Shown here: positions 11,601 to 20,849 of the stretch, piece by piece
How positions within the stretch are numbered: the first letter of the stretch is position 1
How the letters are laid out: every line of letters begins with the position of its first letter
NCBI RefSeq assembly: GCF_000142905.1
Contig: NW_013657620.1
Location: forward strand, 24,207-88,206
Source of the DNA: Thecamonas trahens ATCC 50062
Lineage: Eukaryota > Apusozoa > Apusomonadida > Apusomonadidae
Direction: 5' to 3'
DNA: 64,000 bases
Translations under genes and position numbers: made by a program
Notes under the pieces: model-generated
Database searches by the model: none
Seen by the model: only the letters and a program-made list of their open reading frames with translations
Told to the model about the DNA's origin: nothing

Positions 11601-14413
11601 CCGAGGAGGGTGGTGGGCTGGTGGTGGCTGACGGAACGGTAGTGGCATGTGAAGCGACGATGACGGCCAACCGCGCAAGCAGGTCTGGCGGCGGCGCGCG
11701 AGTCCTAGCCGGCGGCATGCTCAATACGAGCAGCAGCACGTGGGAGGCGAACACGGCCGGCGTGGCTGGTGGCGGGCTGATGGTGGCGGTAGGCGGGCTA
11801 GTGAGCCTGGAGTCGGACACGCTGACGGCGAACGCCGGTGTGATCGGCGGTGGGCTTGCCGTCGGGTCGCAGCCAGACGCGGCCGCGGCCGCGGCGACTG
11901 TGGCTGATATTCCGACAGCGGCGTCAACGTACGGCATCGACCGTAGCTCAGTCGCCAGTATTTCCTTGGTCGATGTGGTGCTGAGCGCAAACACAGCGAG
12001 CAAGGTCGGTGGCGGGCTGTTTGTGTGTGAGGCGCGGATCAATGTGGCTGGCGATGCGACCAAGTGGGAGGGCAACACGGTCGGGTTCTCACCTTTGGTG
12101 CGATCGTCGGGCGACGCGTTTGTGTGCGCGGCAATCGAGAGCGGCGGCAGCGGGTGGAAACGCGACGTAGCCGACATGTTGCCGTGGCTCCGGATTGAGC
12201 GGGAAGTCTTTGACAGAGACGGAAGAGGGTGGGAGATCCATGGCCCGATGGCGTCGCTGGCGTGGGTTGTAGCCCCGCCCGAGCGCGTGGAGGCCGGAGG
12301 GCGGGTCGCTGCAAGCATTGTGACGCGCGACTGGCTAGGTCAAGACGTGGTGTATGAGACAAGTGTGGTGGCGACGACGTTTGCGGCGTCGGCGGTGCTG
12401 GAGCCTTTCGATCTCCCAGACACGCTACTGGAGACGATTGTAGTGGCGCTTCCCGAGGCTGTGCTCGGAGTGGCGGACGTGGAGGAGGCGCCCGGGCGTG
12501 TTGTGATCTTGGTGGAGGCGGTGACGGACGGAAGCGGTCGCGGACTTCGAGTGGCGGGCCTGGATGCTGGTATTGAGATCACGGGCTGTGGTATTGGCCG
12601 CGGTGCTGTTGTTGCGGATGGAGTGACGACGTGCGTAGCGTGCGGACCGGGGACTGACTCGCCGGACGAGTCGTTTGGCGCATGCGAAGGCCTCGGCGAG
12701 TGTCCGATCAATGCACTGCGGTTGCAGACGAACGCGACAAACGAGCCGTGCATGTGTGCGCCCGGTTTCTGGAGCCGGGACGGACAGGTGAACGTGGCGT
12801 GCGAGGCGTGCCCTGTGGGAGGCCGGTGCGATGGAGGACTGAGCCGGCCCGTGGCGCAACCGGGCTTCTACCCGGATGCTGGAAACCCGACGCTGTTCTT
12901 GGCGTGCCCGAATGCGGGCGCATGTGTGGGATCGGGGGCGTGTGCCGAAGGGTATGTTGGGCGACTCTGTGCCGAGTGTCGAAGCGGATACTATCGGCTC
13001 CGCGGGCAGTGCTTCAAGTGTCAGACCGGGCTGAACGGGGCCGTGACGGGGCTGCTTGTGATCGGCGCTGCAGTGGTCGGCGCGGTGCTTGTGGGCTTCA
13101 ACCTCGCGGAGAGCGTGCGGTACAAGTTTGCGGCAGTGATGATCGGGCTCAACGCGCTGCAGATCTCTGCGCTGTACGGCAAACTCGATCTGGACTGGGG
13201 CGAGTTTGCGGCGGTGTACTTTGACATCATCTCATCGCTCAACCTCAATCTCGAGCTGACAAGTCCTGAGTGCAGCCTGGCGGCCGGGACGGATGTGTGG
13301 GTGGCCAAGCTTGTGCTGACGCTGCTGCTCCCGGTGTTGGCCGTGTGCGTGCTGGTTGCGGTGGGGCTGGGGTTTTGGTGCGCGATCAAGGCACGCGTGC
13401 GATGGTTTGCCGGCAAGAACCGGGCGCAGCTGGTGGCTGCCGTCCAGCGGGCGTGGTTCCAGTTTCTTGTCCTCCTTTACCTCCCGCTGACGAGCGCGGC
13501 GCTCTCGGTCTTTGGCTGCCGGCGCGACGAGGCTCGGCGGTGGGTGCTTGACGCCGATCCGGTGCGGAGCTGCTACAATAGCGCATGGTGGGCGGGCCTG
13601 TTCCCGATCGGGCTCGCCGGCGTCGGTGCGTATGCGCTGGCGATGCCGGGGATGGTGGTATGGCTACTCTCACGGCGACGCGCGACTATGGACGTGGTCA
13701 CCTTTACGTTGCGGTACGGGTTTCTTGTTGGGCGGTTTGCGGTCGATTCGTGGTGGTTTGAGGCGGCGATTATGGCGCGGAAGCTATCTGTGGTCGGGTG
13801 CATGACGTTCTTCTTTACCGACGACGGCAAGGCCAACGCGGCGGTGTTTGCGCTGGCGGGCAGTCTGCTGCAGCTGGTCATGACCCGGCCGTATCTGGCG
13901 CGGATCCACAACCAAGTGGCGGTTGTAGTCCTCTGTGCCACCATGTCTGTCCTCTACGCTGGCACCTTTGCGGATCGGACGTTCCGGCGGGTCGGCGTCG
14001 CCGCCGGCATCGCCGTCAACCTGGCCGCCATCGTCGGCGGAACAGCGCTCGACGTGTGGCGGATGGCGCAAAGCGAGAAGGCGGCCGAGACCCTCATGTT
14101 CCAGCCGGGCTCTTTCCACATGGACACAGAGGTCGAGGTCGAGGATCCAGTGGCTGCCACGGGGACGTTCACCACCACCGTCGAGCTCGACATCCTCGGT
14201 CAGCCCGAGATGGGCTCGAGTCCGGCCTCCTCGCTCGGTCCTTTCGCGACCGAGGGCTCGTCGATTTCGACCGCAGTGGCTTGCTCGACGCCTGGTCCCG
14301 GCCCGCCGACCGGCCCGCCGACCGTCGTCTCGTCAGCGGCGATGCTGTCACTGCCGTCGGCAGGTGCCGAGGACTCAGGCACCTTGACCACAGTGGGTGT
14401 GGATTCAGAGTGA
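8612..14413 (+). CDS. FG-GAP/Pmp beta-helix polytopic receptor A
   Basis: 1933 residues, uninterrupted. The order is: signal peptide (1-40); 14 FG-GAP/VCBS blades (about 65-760), each with a calcium-loop core such as DLDGDGDIDLVV; a right-handed beta-helix (about 790-1200) with at least seven Pmp-like GGGL or GGAL repeats; a cysteine-rich stalk of ephrin-receptor/GCC2-GCC3 type (about 1324-1473); then eight or nine hydrophobic segments (about 1475-1830) and a Ser/Pro-rich cytosolic tail. Fourteen blades equal two seven-bladed propellers, twice the paralogues at 15885-20254 and 20850-25294. The membrane domain shares with them the motif Leu-Asp-Ala-Asp, then Cys and Trp, after TM4, and an Arg-Lys pair before TM7. 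A role as a cell-surface adhesion or sensing receptor is inferred. Signalling partners are unknown. Confidence 0.85.
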   Translation: MRVGDRSGPLGGRWGLGVAGAVVMIVAIMVAIGLADVAAATTTTTSVGGGGSTWIAPSVSQCLPDATAVRQLVGVANGVSAVVAADLDDDGDHDLVVAVRVADSVWWYENVDGNGTYGPARVVCAVCDGAEGVAVGDFDDDGDIDVASASSSDNCIRWHRNNDGLGGSWTTFLLMSGASGVRSVVAGDVNSDGLTDLVSATRNSGSLVWLRNNGGLGSPLIIASGLGRPGALNLGDIDGDNDVDVAAVCENDNEVVWAENTGGAGLVWTVHRLIGSLKNPSSVAIADLDGDGDLDLTASAYFGNALVMFKNIDGRGSFGPLLVVSANVDRPYQVVTEDLDGDGDIDLVVATNSWSTSDVVWFENRDGHGSFGGTRVVSFGHQGSSSVAVADLDGDGDRDIAAAYFNDDVVGWFANSLEANREYYAATDNVVTTIVDELSEMVVVDIDGDGDRDVVFSVQEFFGWVENVDGTGTFAPFVAIDSTGFGGASQLAYGDIDLDGDIDVVSVTSTGVLAWYSNDGGKGVAWTQQVINSAETNNNYALATGDVDGDGWCDLVAASMVDDEPLVLYKGSASGWTTVVVAETTKHFRKLALVDLDSDGILDLVACNKSEVYWFPNIGGEFGAGIQIEADTGAFVMSVATSDIDSDGDVDLALTSGTSVHWYENIDGAGTFAAARVLAVGTNANDVTLADMDDDGAVDMIVSRSDKVYLYPNLHNASFGGGQLLKTVASEAWISVAIDIDDDGDLDLVVGADNGIAHLVLQTSRSPFKVTYEPTERGLDDPMCVRGNATAVACWGASLARLSKCTTDTLALPPGEYDCPRLSHVREHRRSIRIAAAEASTVNFACDGRVLFQVGADEDSVGQVEVVGIRIKATGSVATVDGVPGLRVDAAGGRLVLRNVTIEGGTSTARPTLLSGGTGGCALAVNGGTIEVIDSVVSGCTASGSGGALASVGIGSTIHVVRSEISDSVAGGLGGGLAVIDGGLATLHSVVVARNSAEEGGGLVVADGTVVACEATMTANRASRSGGGARVLAGGMLNTSSSTWEANTAGVAGGGLMVAVGGLVSLESDTLTANAGVIGGGLAVGSQPDAAAAAATVADIPTAASTYGIDRSSVASISLVDVVLSANTASKVGGGLFVCEARINVAGDATKWEGNTVGFSPLVRSSGDAFVCAAIESGGSGWKRDVADMLPWLRIEREVFDRDGRGWEIHGPMASLAWVVAPPERVEAGGRVAASIVTRDWLGQDVVYETSVVATTFAASAVLEPFDLPDTLLETIVVALPEAVLGVADVEEAPGRVVILVEAVTDGSGRGLRVAGLDAGIEITGCGIGRGAVVADGVTTCVACGPGTDSPDESFGACEGLGECPINALRLQTNATNEPCMCAPGFWSRDGQVNVACEACPVGGRCDGGLSRPVAQPGFYPDAGNPTLFLACPNAGACVGSGACAEGYVGRLCAECRSGYYRLRGQCFKCQTGLNGAVTGLLVIGAAVVGAVLVGFNLAESVRYKFAAVMIGLNALQISALYGKLDLDWGEFAAVYFDIISSLNLNLELTSPECSLAAGTDVWVAKLVLTLLLPVLAVCVLVAVGLGFWCAIKARVRWFAGKNRAQLVAAVQRAWFQFLVLLYLPLTSAALSVFGCRRDEARRWVLDADPVRSCYNSAWWAGLFPIGLAGVGAYALAMPGMVVWLLSRRRATMDVVTFTLRYGFLVGRFAVDSWWFEAAIMARKLSVVGCMTFFFTDDGKANAAVFALAGSLLQLVMTRPYLARIHNQVAVVVLCATMSVLYAGTFADRTFRRVGVAAGIAVNLAAIVGGTALDVWRMAQSEKAAETLMFQPGSFHMDTEVEVEDPVAATGTFTTTVELDILGQPEMGSSPASSLGPFATEGSSISTAVACSTPGPGPPTGPPTVVSSAAMLSLPSAGAEDSGTLTTVGVDSE

Positions 14414-15329
14414 ACACCCCAGGCTGGGGTGCGTCGCGGCAGAGTGGTAGTCGGGTCATTGAAAAGCGATCGAGTTGAATCTACATATTGGTTCTACGAG
14501 GCGATTTCGAGCGGAATACGCAACCGAGTTCTACTACGATGAGCGCAACGAGTAGCTGATAGTTACGACTACATGTGGTTAGAGTTTGGTCGTTGAGCAT
14601 GGCTTGTATTATCGGACAGAAGACGGTGAAGCATGGACGCTGGTGATGAGACCAGAGAGTGCTCTACTCGGACCACAATTGAGACACAATAATAAAAATC
14701 ATTAAGAATCGTCTCCAAACGGCGAGAAATAATGCTTTTACATATTTTAACGTGTGAAAGTAGATTTTTTTTTAGAATTATGGCTGTGGTGCTTTAATAT
14801 TATTATTATATGAACGTAAATTTATATAAGTATATGGTTGAGATAATTTTTGTTTGCTTCGAGACCTGGAACAATCGAATCTCTTCCCGTTGCACACACA
14901 AGCTATATTCACACTACAGAGCCACATTGCAGCGTGAACGCCGCAATGATGGTGGTGCGTCTTCATCCCGTTGTGTCAAAGTATGAGGCGGGAGTATTGA
15001 GGGCGGGAAGCGTTGTTGGGAGGCTCGAGGCCCTGAGGAGGGTGGGCCGGCACATGCGCGTTCAACGGCACGAGTGACCAGACCGTTCTTCGACCGTTCC
15101 TGAGACCGCCCAAAGAACACTTGATCGTTCCCGGACCGCTTCTGAATAACGTCGTCAGACTATTCCTGGAACGATATCCCAAAGAACGCGATGCCCAAGC
15201 TTTCCTCTTGCGCCTGGTCATCGCTGATGACCTCTGACTTGTGCGTGAGCCGGAGCACGACCTGCACCACTTCCGTGGCCTTCACGGCCAGCGGTGCATC
15301 CCCCCCCCCCCCCCCCCTCCCCTCCCTCC

Positions 15330-15374
15330 CTCCCCCACAGCGACCCCATATAACCACTGCAGGACCGCTCTCAC
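15330..15374 (+). repeat. Direct repeat, left copy, bordering the gap
   Basis: A pyrimidine tract, CACAG, and about 35 further bases recur almost exactly at 15623-15670 on the other side of the gap. The two copies diverge after the shared CTCTCAC. Confidence 0.85.
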
Positions 15375-15389
15375 GTTCTTTTCAACACA

Positions 15390-15622
15390 NNNNNNNNNNN
15401 NNNNNNNNNNNNNNNNNNNNNNNNNNNNNNNNNNNNNNNNNNNNNNNNNNNNNNNNNNNNNNNNNNNNNNNNNNNNNNNNNNNNNNNNNNNNNNNNNNNN
15501 NNNNNNNNNNNNNNNNNNNNNNNNNNNNNNNNNNNNNNNNNNNNNNNNNNNNNNNNNNNNNNNNNNNNNNNNNNNNNNNNNNNNNNNNNNNNNNNNNNNN
15601 NNNNNNNNNNNNNNNNNNNNNN
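15390..15622. other. Assembly gap (233 N)
   Basis: A run of N between two near-identical flanks (15330-15374 and 15623-15670). The size is probably an estimate. The duplicated flanks suggest either a collapsed tandem repeat or two contig ends that were never overlapped. Confidence 0.95.
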
Positions 15623-15670
15623 CTCCCTCCCCACAGCGACCCCATATAACCACTGCAGGACCGCTCTCAC
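15623..15670 (+). repeat. Direct repeat, right copy, bordering the gap
   Basis: Second copy of the element at 15330-15374, with one C fewer in the run before CACAG. The poly-C plus CACAG layout resembles a splice acceptor. Confidence 0.85.
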
Positions 15671-15884
15671 ACCGCTCCCAAGAGCGCTCTCACGCCGCCT
15701 TTGCTACAAAATCCATTCAACGTAGTGCGCGTGATAAGCAGCGCAAAAGAGCAAGACTCGCGCACTTTCGGCAGCATGAGGTGCGTGGCTTGCTCTGCCT
15801 GCGGGTGCACCGGGCGTACAGCCACATCGCACTAGAGGCCGGCGCACATGCCATCCCCACAAGCTTTTGGTGCCCATGGCCAAG

Positions 15885-18800
15885 TCAAGCCTCCTCATCC
15901 AGCTCGGACAAGTCGCTCAAGCTCCCGCTCAGACTGACTTCACCGCTAAGACTCAGCAGACCGACAACGACGCCATCATCGACCGTGGACGACCGCTGAC
16001 GGATGTCGCGCAGATCGCGGAGGATGACCCGGACCAGGAGGATGACCCCACTGCTGAGCGCGAACATGGCCATGACCACAAACAGCAAATGCGAGAGACT
16101 GTTTGGAAAGTCATCAGCCCAGAAAAATGCGCCCACCGTGAGCACAAACATGGCGATGCCGTTGAGCGCCAGCTCGACCGAGTTGTGCGAAGCCTTGGCA
16201 AACGGCTGCAGCCGAAGCTGGACAGCTCCAAACAGCGCAAAGAGGCAGAGGAGGAAGAAAAGGAGCCACACAATGAGACGCGACGCAAACATCGCCACTG
16301 CAACCAGCGCAAGCCGCTTGCCGAGCAGCGCAATCTCAAACAGGTAAAACTGCGGCTTGTACGCCTCGTACAGCACGCCGAGCTCGGCCTTCACGTGCGG
16401 CTCGCCCAGCGAGTTGCGCGCCCGTGCAAGGATCACAAACAAAAACAGCGGGAGCCCGATGACGTACGCCACCACCGCAAACAGCCCAAACGGAAGCATG
16501 TCAAACCACTGGTCGTCAAAGCACTTTTGCCCCACGTCCGCGTCCAGCACGTACTCGCCCGATGGCAGCCGTGTGCAGTCAAATAGCAGCAGCGACGCGT
16601 ACGCCGACGTGATGTACAGCATCGGCCCCACCACACACACCAACCGCCGCACAACCTGGCCCACCTTCACATCGCCAAGTCGGAACACGTACCGCGCCGT
16701 CGCCGCCGCCGCAATCACCACAGCCAACAGCAATCCTGGCAATATGACCGAGAACTTGTACGTCAGCGCAAAGTCGTCCAGCACGCACTCGGCACCCACC
16801 AGTGAGAACGAGAGATTGAAGAGCGAGAACAGGTCGAGTGTAAAGTTGAGTGGCGACGGCCAGTTGAGCAGCGACGCTCCGCCAATCACCGCCATCGTCT
16901 GTACGTACAGCACCGCTGCCTTGACCCCGTACGGCGTCGACATCGGCACAAGCTCGCGTCGCGCCTTGTTCTGCCGCTGCGCAAGCACAATGACGCCCGT
17001 CACGAACCCAATCGTCACCACAACCACGCCTGCCACAAAGACGACAAAGACTAGCTTGGCCGACGCCGGGCACTTGACGCACCGCAGCGCACGGTTCGTG
17101 TAGTACCCGTCCTCACACTTGCGGCACATAAAGTCGGTCGTCCCACGCTCACACTCCGAGTTGACCTTGCACGAGTCCGGCCGCGGGCACGGCGCCAACT
17201 GCGCCGCCACTCCTGTAACGTTGGAGACGTCAAAGTAGCCTTGAGCCGCAACAGGCGCCTCCACTGACGAGCCGCGACAGATCCCTCCGACCGGGCACAT
17301 CACACACACCTCGTTCCGCCTCCGGTTCGGGGACCAAAACCCGGGCTTACACTCGCACGGCCCGACATCGAACGCCGTCGACTTGCCCGGCCGGTGCGTG
17401 TTGCGCGGGCAAAGCGGATACGGGATGCACGACTCAGTCGTCGTCTCCGGTGAGTACGATCCGTCCTGGCACTCGCCACACAGAAATGGCGATGGCGAGA
17501 TGACGCCGTATCCGCGCGGGCACGCACCGAGTCGCACTGACGCAGTTGCCATCAGCGACGCGGACTCAACCATTGTTCCCGTCAGCACAAGGTTGATACC
17601 GGCAAGAACCTCCGTCGTCTCCCCAAGCATGTCGGCATCTGCGGCTGCCAAAACCGCACCCGCCATCGTCGCCTGTCCCATCGGCGTCGCACTCACTGCC
17701 ACAAGCACCTTGTCGCCAAGCAGCTTGAGCTGCGCCTCGGAGCCCGGTGCCACTTGGAGCGACACCGTAGCATCTGCACTCGGATTGCCGTACGCATCAA
17801 AGACTTCAAACACGAGCTCACTGGCCGGCGTCCCCGAGACCAGTTCCACAGGTGTCGTCACATTGGCCAACCGCAGATAGACCGGCCCGCTCCGCACGTT
17901 GCGCAGTGCCGACGAAGCCGCAACATCTAGCCACCCGGTCTCGCTCAGCGCCACCGCGTTCTCTAGCGCTCGCCCGTCTACCATCGCGGGCACGCATGTA
18001 AACGTTATCGAGCCCGAGTCGACGTCAGCGTCATGACTCGCCTGCCCGCCCTCGGTCGCATCCATCACCTGAAGCGTTGCCCCGCATAGGTACGCCACAT
18101 CACCTCGATGTGCTGCGTTGCCTGAAAACGTCACCCGCTCCATGGCAACCCGCCCGCCGCTCGTCGTGGCGCTTCCTACCGGCCGCCACGGCAGCTGCGA
18201 CGGATCACTGTCCATAGGCGAAGCAAGCGCGTCGTCAAACGCCGCAATCGCTCCGCCGTACATCGCCGTGTTCGCTTCAAACTGAACGTCAGCAAGGAAC
18301 ACCTCCGATGCCGCTGCAGGCATCACAAACTCCACCGCAACTGCTCCGCCTACTCCACTTGAAGCTGCGCACTCGACAAAGCTCGATCGAGTCACAGACA
18401 CACTCGCGCCGCTCGAGACAGCAATCGCGCCGCCAGAGCCGGAGGACGTGCACTTGCGGAAAGACGTGTCAGCCACTGCAAGACTCCCATTGCTGGTCAC
18501 AGCCAGGAACCCGCCGTCCACACGCACCTCCCGCAAGTCGCCAAACGGCGAGATCCCCGAGTTGGCATGAGCCACGCTGCAGTTGCGCATCGTGAGCGCC
18601 CCTTCGTCTCGCACCTGAATCCCCGGTCGCGGCGGGTATGTCAGCGCAGACGTCGTACCCAAGATCACCAGCGAGTCCAGCGTAAGGCTCCCGCCATCCT
18701 TAATGTCAAACAACACTCCACCGGATCCGCAGTTGATAGTCCCGGAGCCAGGCACGTCAAACGACGGATGAATCGTCAGCGGCCCGAGCCCAGGCTCGTA

Positions 18801-20254
18801 CTTGACCTCAATCGGCGAGCGCGGGCATCCCGTGTACGTGCTCGGCAGCTCGATAAAATCAGCTCTATGTCGGTCGCGTGTCGCAAACGCGTCCACTAGG
18901 CAATCGCTGTCCGTGAGTGAGTTGCAACTCGACGGCAAACAGTAGGTGCGAAAGCCGAGCGGCCATGGGCCACGGTTGACAACAACTCCGAAGCCACCAA
19001 ACGTCAATAGACGCAGCACATCAAAGTCTCCATCGTTGTCCATGTCCACCAGCCAAGCCGTCCGCTTGCGATAAGCCATTGTTCCTGCTTGGAGTGAGAT
19101 TAAGCGTGGCTCAAACACACGGTCGCCCTTGTTGATGAACGCGGTTAACCCAAACTCAGCAAAGTTCAAGTGCGCCTTGCCACTCCAGAGAATGTCCATC
19201 AGCCCGTCCCGGTTCACGTCTGCATACCCTGCCTCAAACAGCGGGTTGTTAGGGTAAGGTGCTAGGCACTCGGCGAGCGTCGCCTGTGTCCCCACCTTGT
19301 TCGGATCAGTGTGGCTGGTGTAGGTAGGAAAGTTATGCGGCACGTTGGTGAAAGACGTAGTACCGGTTCCGTACAGCACAAAACACTGCGTCAAACATCG
19401 TGGTATCCATCGTTATCAAAATCAAGGACCGGCTGAGCGCCCTGCTGCAACAAGCTGGCCATCGTCGACGGAGTTGTCCACACCCTCGTTTGCGTGAACG
19501 ATACCGCGCCGCCATTGTTGCGGAAGAGTCGAAATTGTGTCCCGTAGTCGACCAAAATGTCCCAGTGACCATCACGATCGTAGTCCAGTACCGTGATTGC
19601 ATCCTTACTGCCAGTCACCGACGTGCCGTACCCGCGCGGTGTCCATGAAAGGCCATCACCCACAGCGTTCTCAAACCAGACCATAGCTCCGCTGGAAGAG
19701 TGCACCATCGGCAGAATGTCAAGATCGCCGTCCTTGTCAAGGTCAAACGTGGTCACAAACTTCATCTTGAGCGGCGAGGACGACATAGTCCGCACCACGA
19801 ACTGACTCAGCAGCGTCGCCGAACTCGTCGAGACTAGGGCCGTCACCGAGTATCCAGTCCAAGACTGAGACATCAGATCACCCCGCCCATCTCCGTTCAA
19901 ATCAGCAACAAAGAGAAAGCCTCCGCCGTCGCCCATGTTCAACCCCAGGCTTTCAGTGTGCTCGAAGCTCCCATTGCCAAGAGCGACAAAGACATTGAAG
20001 CCGAGCGGAGCGCCACCACCTCCGCCAGTGTACCCCACAATGTCGAGCATCCCATCGTTGGTAACATCCAAGGCGTTGATGCTGCCAATCTTGAACATGC
20101 CCTCCGGTGTCAGCTGCCGGACAAACGCGTCGTAGCCGTACATATGGCCCGGGCCTTCGGTCTGGCAGGGCCAATCGGCCGCCACCATCTCCGCCCGCCA
20201 CACCACCACCACCGTCAACCAGAGCCCCACCACAGCAGCCAACAGCACCCGCAT
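15885..20254 (-). CDS. FG-GAP/Pmp beta-helix polytopic receptor B (one apparent 1-base deletion)
   Basis: About 1457 residues after assuming one missing base in the AAA (sense TTT) at 19393-19395. The paralogue at 20850-25294 continues across the same point (DFDQDGNEDF against DFDNDGYHDV). The ATG at 20254 gives a clean signal peptide, MRVLLAAVVGLWLTVVVV. The order is: seven FG-GAP/VCBS blades (about 20160-19000); a beta-helix with Pmp GGAI and FxxN repeats (18900-18060); an invasin-like Ig domain (17970-17560); a cysteine-rich stalk (17550-17060); a polytopic membrane domain (17060-16040); and a short acidic, Ser-rich tail. Membrane signatures include LFDCTRLPSGEYVLDAD and LGKRLALVAVAMFAS. 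The gene is divergent from receptor C. Confidence 0.85.
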
Positions 20255-20849
20255 GACAACCAAAGTCAACCTTCTGTTGACTCACGAATTACGCCTGATG
20301 CCCTTGGCTAGCCTGAGTGCGGTGTGCTCGACCCAGTTGCACCCTCTCTTCCCTTCCACTCTCCCGCACCCCTTCCTGCTCACCGCAGCCTCCGACCGCA
20401 CTGCCTACCCACGCGGAGAGCACTCGCCACCCGAAAAAAGTAAAGCAACTTGTTCTGCCCAGTAACGCAGCCACCTCCAGCCACACCATGACCCACACGC
20501 CCACCCTCATGCAGCCATGCGTCCCAACTCATGCCACACACATGGTCAACTCCGACACACATGCCCTTCCTCCTCCCTTCGTCTTTCCCTCACAAAGCCC
20601 ACGCATAACCACACAGGTCGGACTATGTCGCGGTGGCCCTGCGGTGGGCACGTTTCGTTTGGTACGCACCTTTTTTTGGGGGAAGAGCAACCAACAACTG
20701 TCATTGGTCTCCATCGCCGACCACCCGCACCCATCTTGCGCTCCCCTTCCTCGCCTTCCCCCTCCCACAGACACACACACACACCACACTCCTCTCCCCA
20801 ACCCTGAACTGGTAGACACTGCCGACGTATTCGTGACCTCAGGAGCACC
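20255..20849. other. Shared divergent 5' region of receptors B and C
   Basis: 595 bp between two head-to-head start codons and without a supported gene. It contains a CA/ACAC tract near 20771-20784 and pyrimidine-rich stretches. It must carry the upstream regulatory sequence of both receptors, so co-regulation is plausible. I recognise no specific promoter motif. Confidence 0.45.

Larger units (their letters stand above)
14414..15884. other. Intergenic: AT-rich island, gap, possible gene remnant
   Basis: No confident gene. About 14660-14860 is strikingly AT-rich (ATTATTATTATA, poly-T) in a GC-rich window. About 15080-15170 repeats short GACCGTTC-like words. On the minus strand 15160-15296 reads as a plausible protein C-terminus (for example SEVISDDQAQEESLGIAFF), but no upstream coding sequence survives past the gap. 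Pyrimidine-rich sequence surrounds the gap at 15390-15622. Confidence 0.4.

Noticed and set aside
11167-12318. 383-residue minus ORF over receptor A beta-helix
   Set aside because: Pro/Ser/Thr-rich mirror of the GG repeats; no signal or family features.
14430-14485. tRNA-like boxes (GGCAGAGTGGTAG and GTTGAATC)
   Set aside because: A D-stem can form, but no acceptor or anticodon stem pairs and the B box lacks the expected C.
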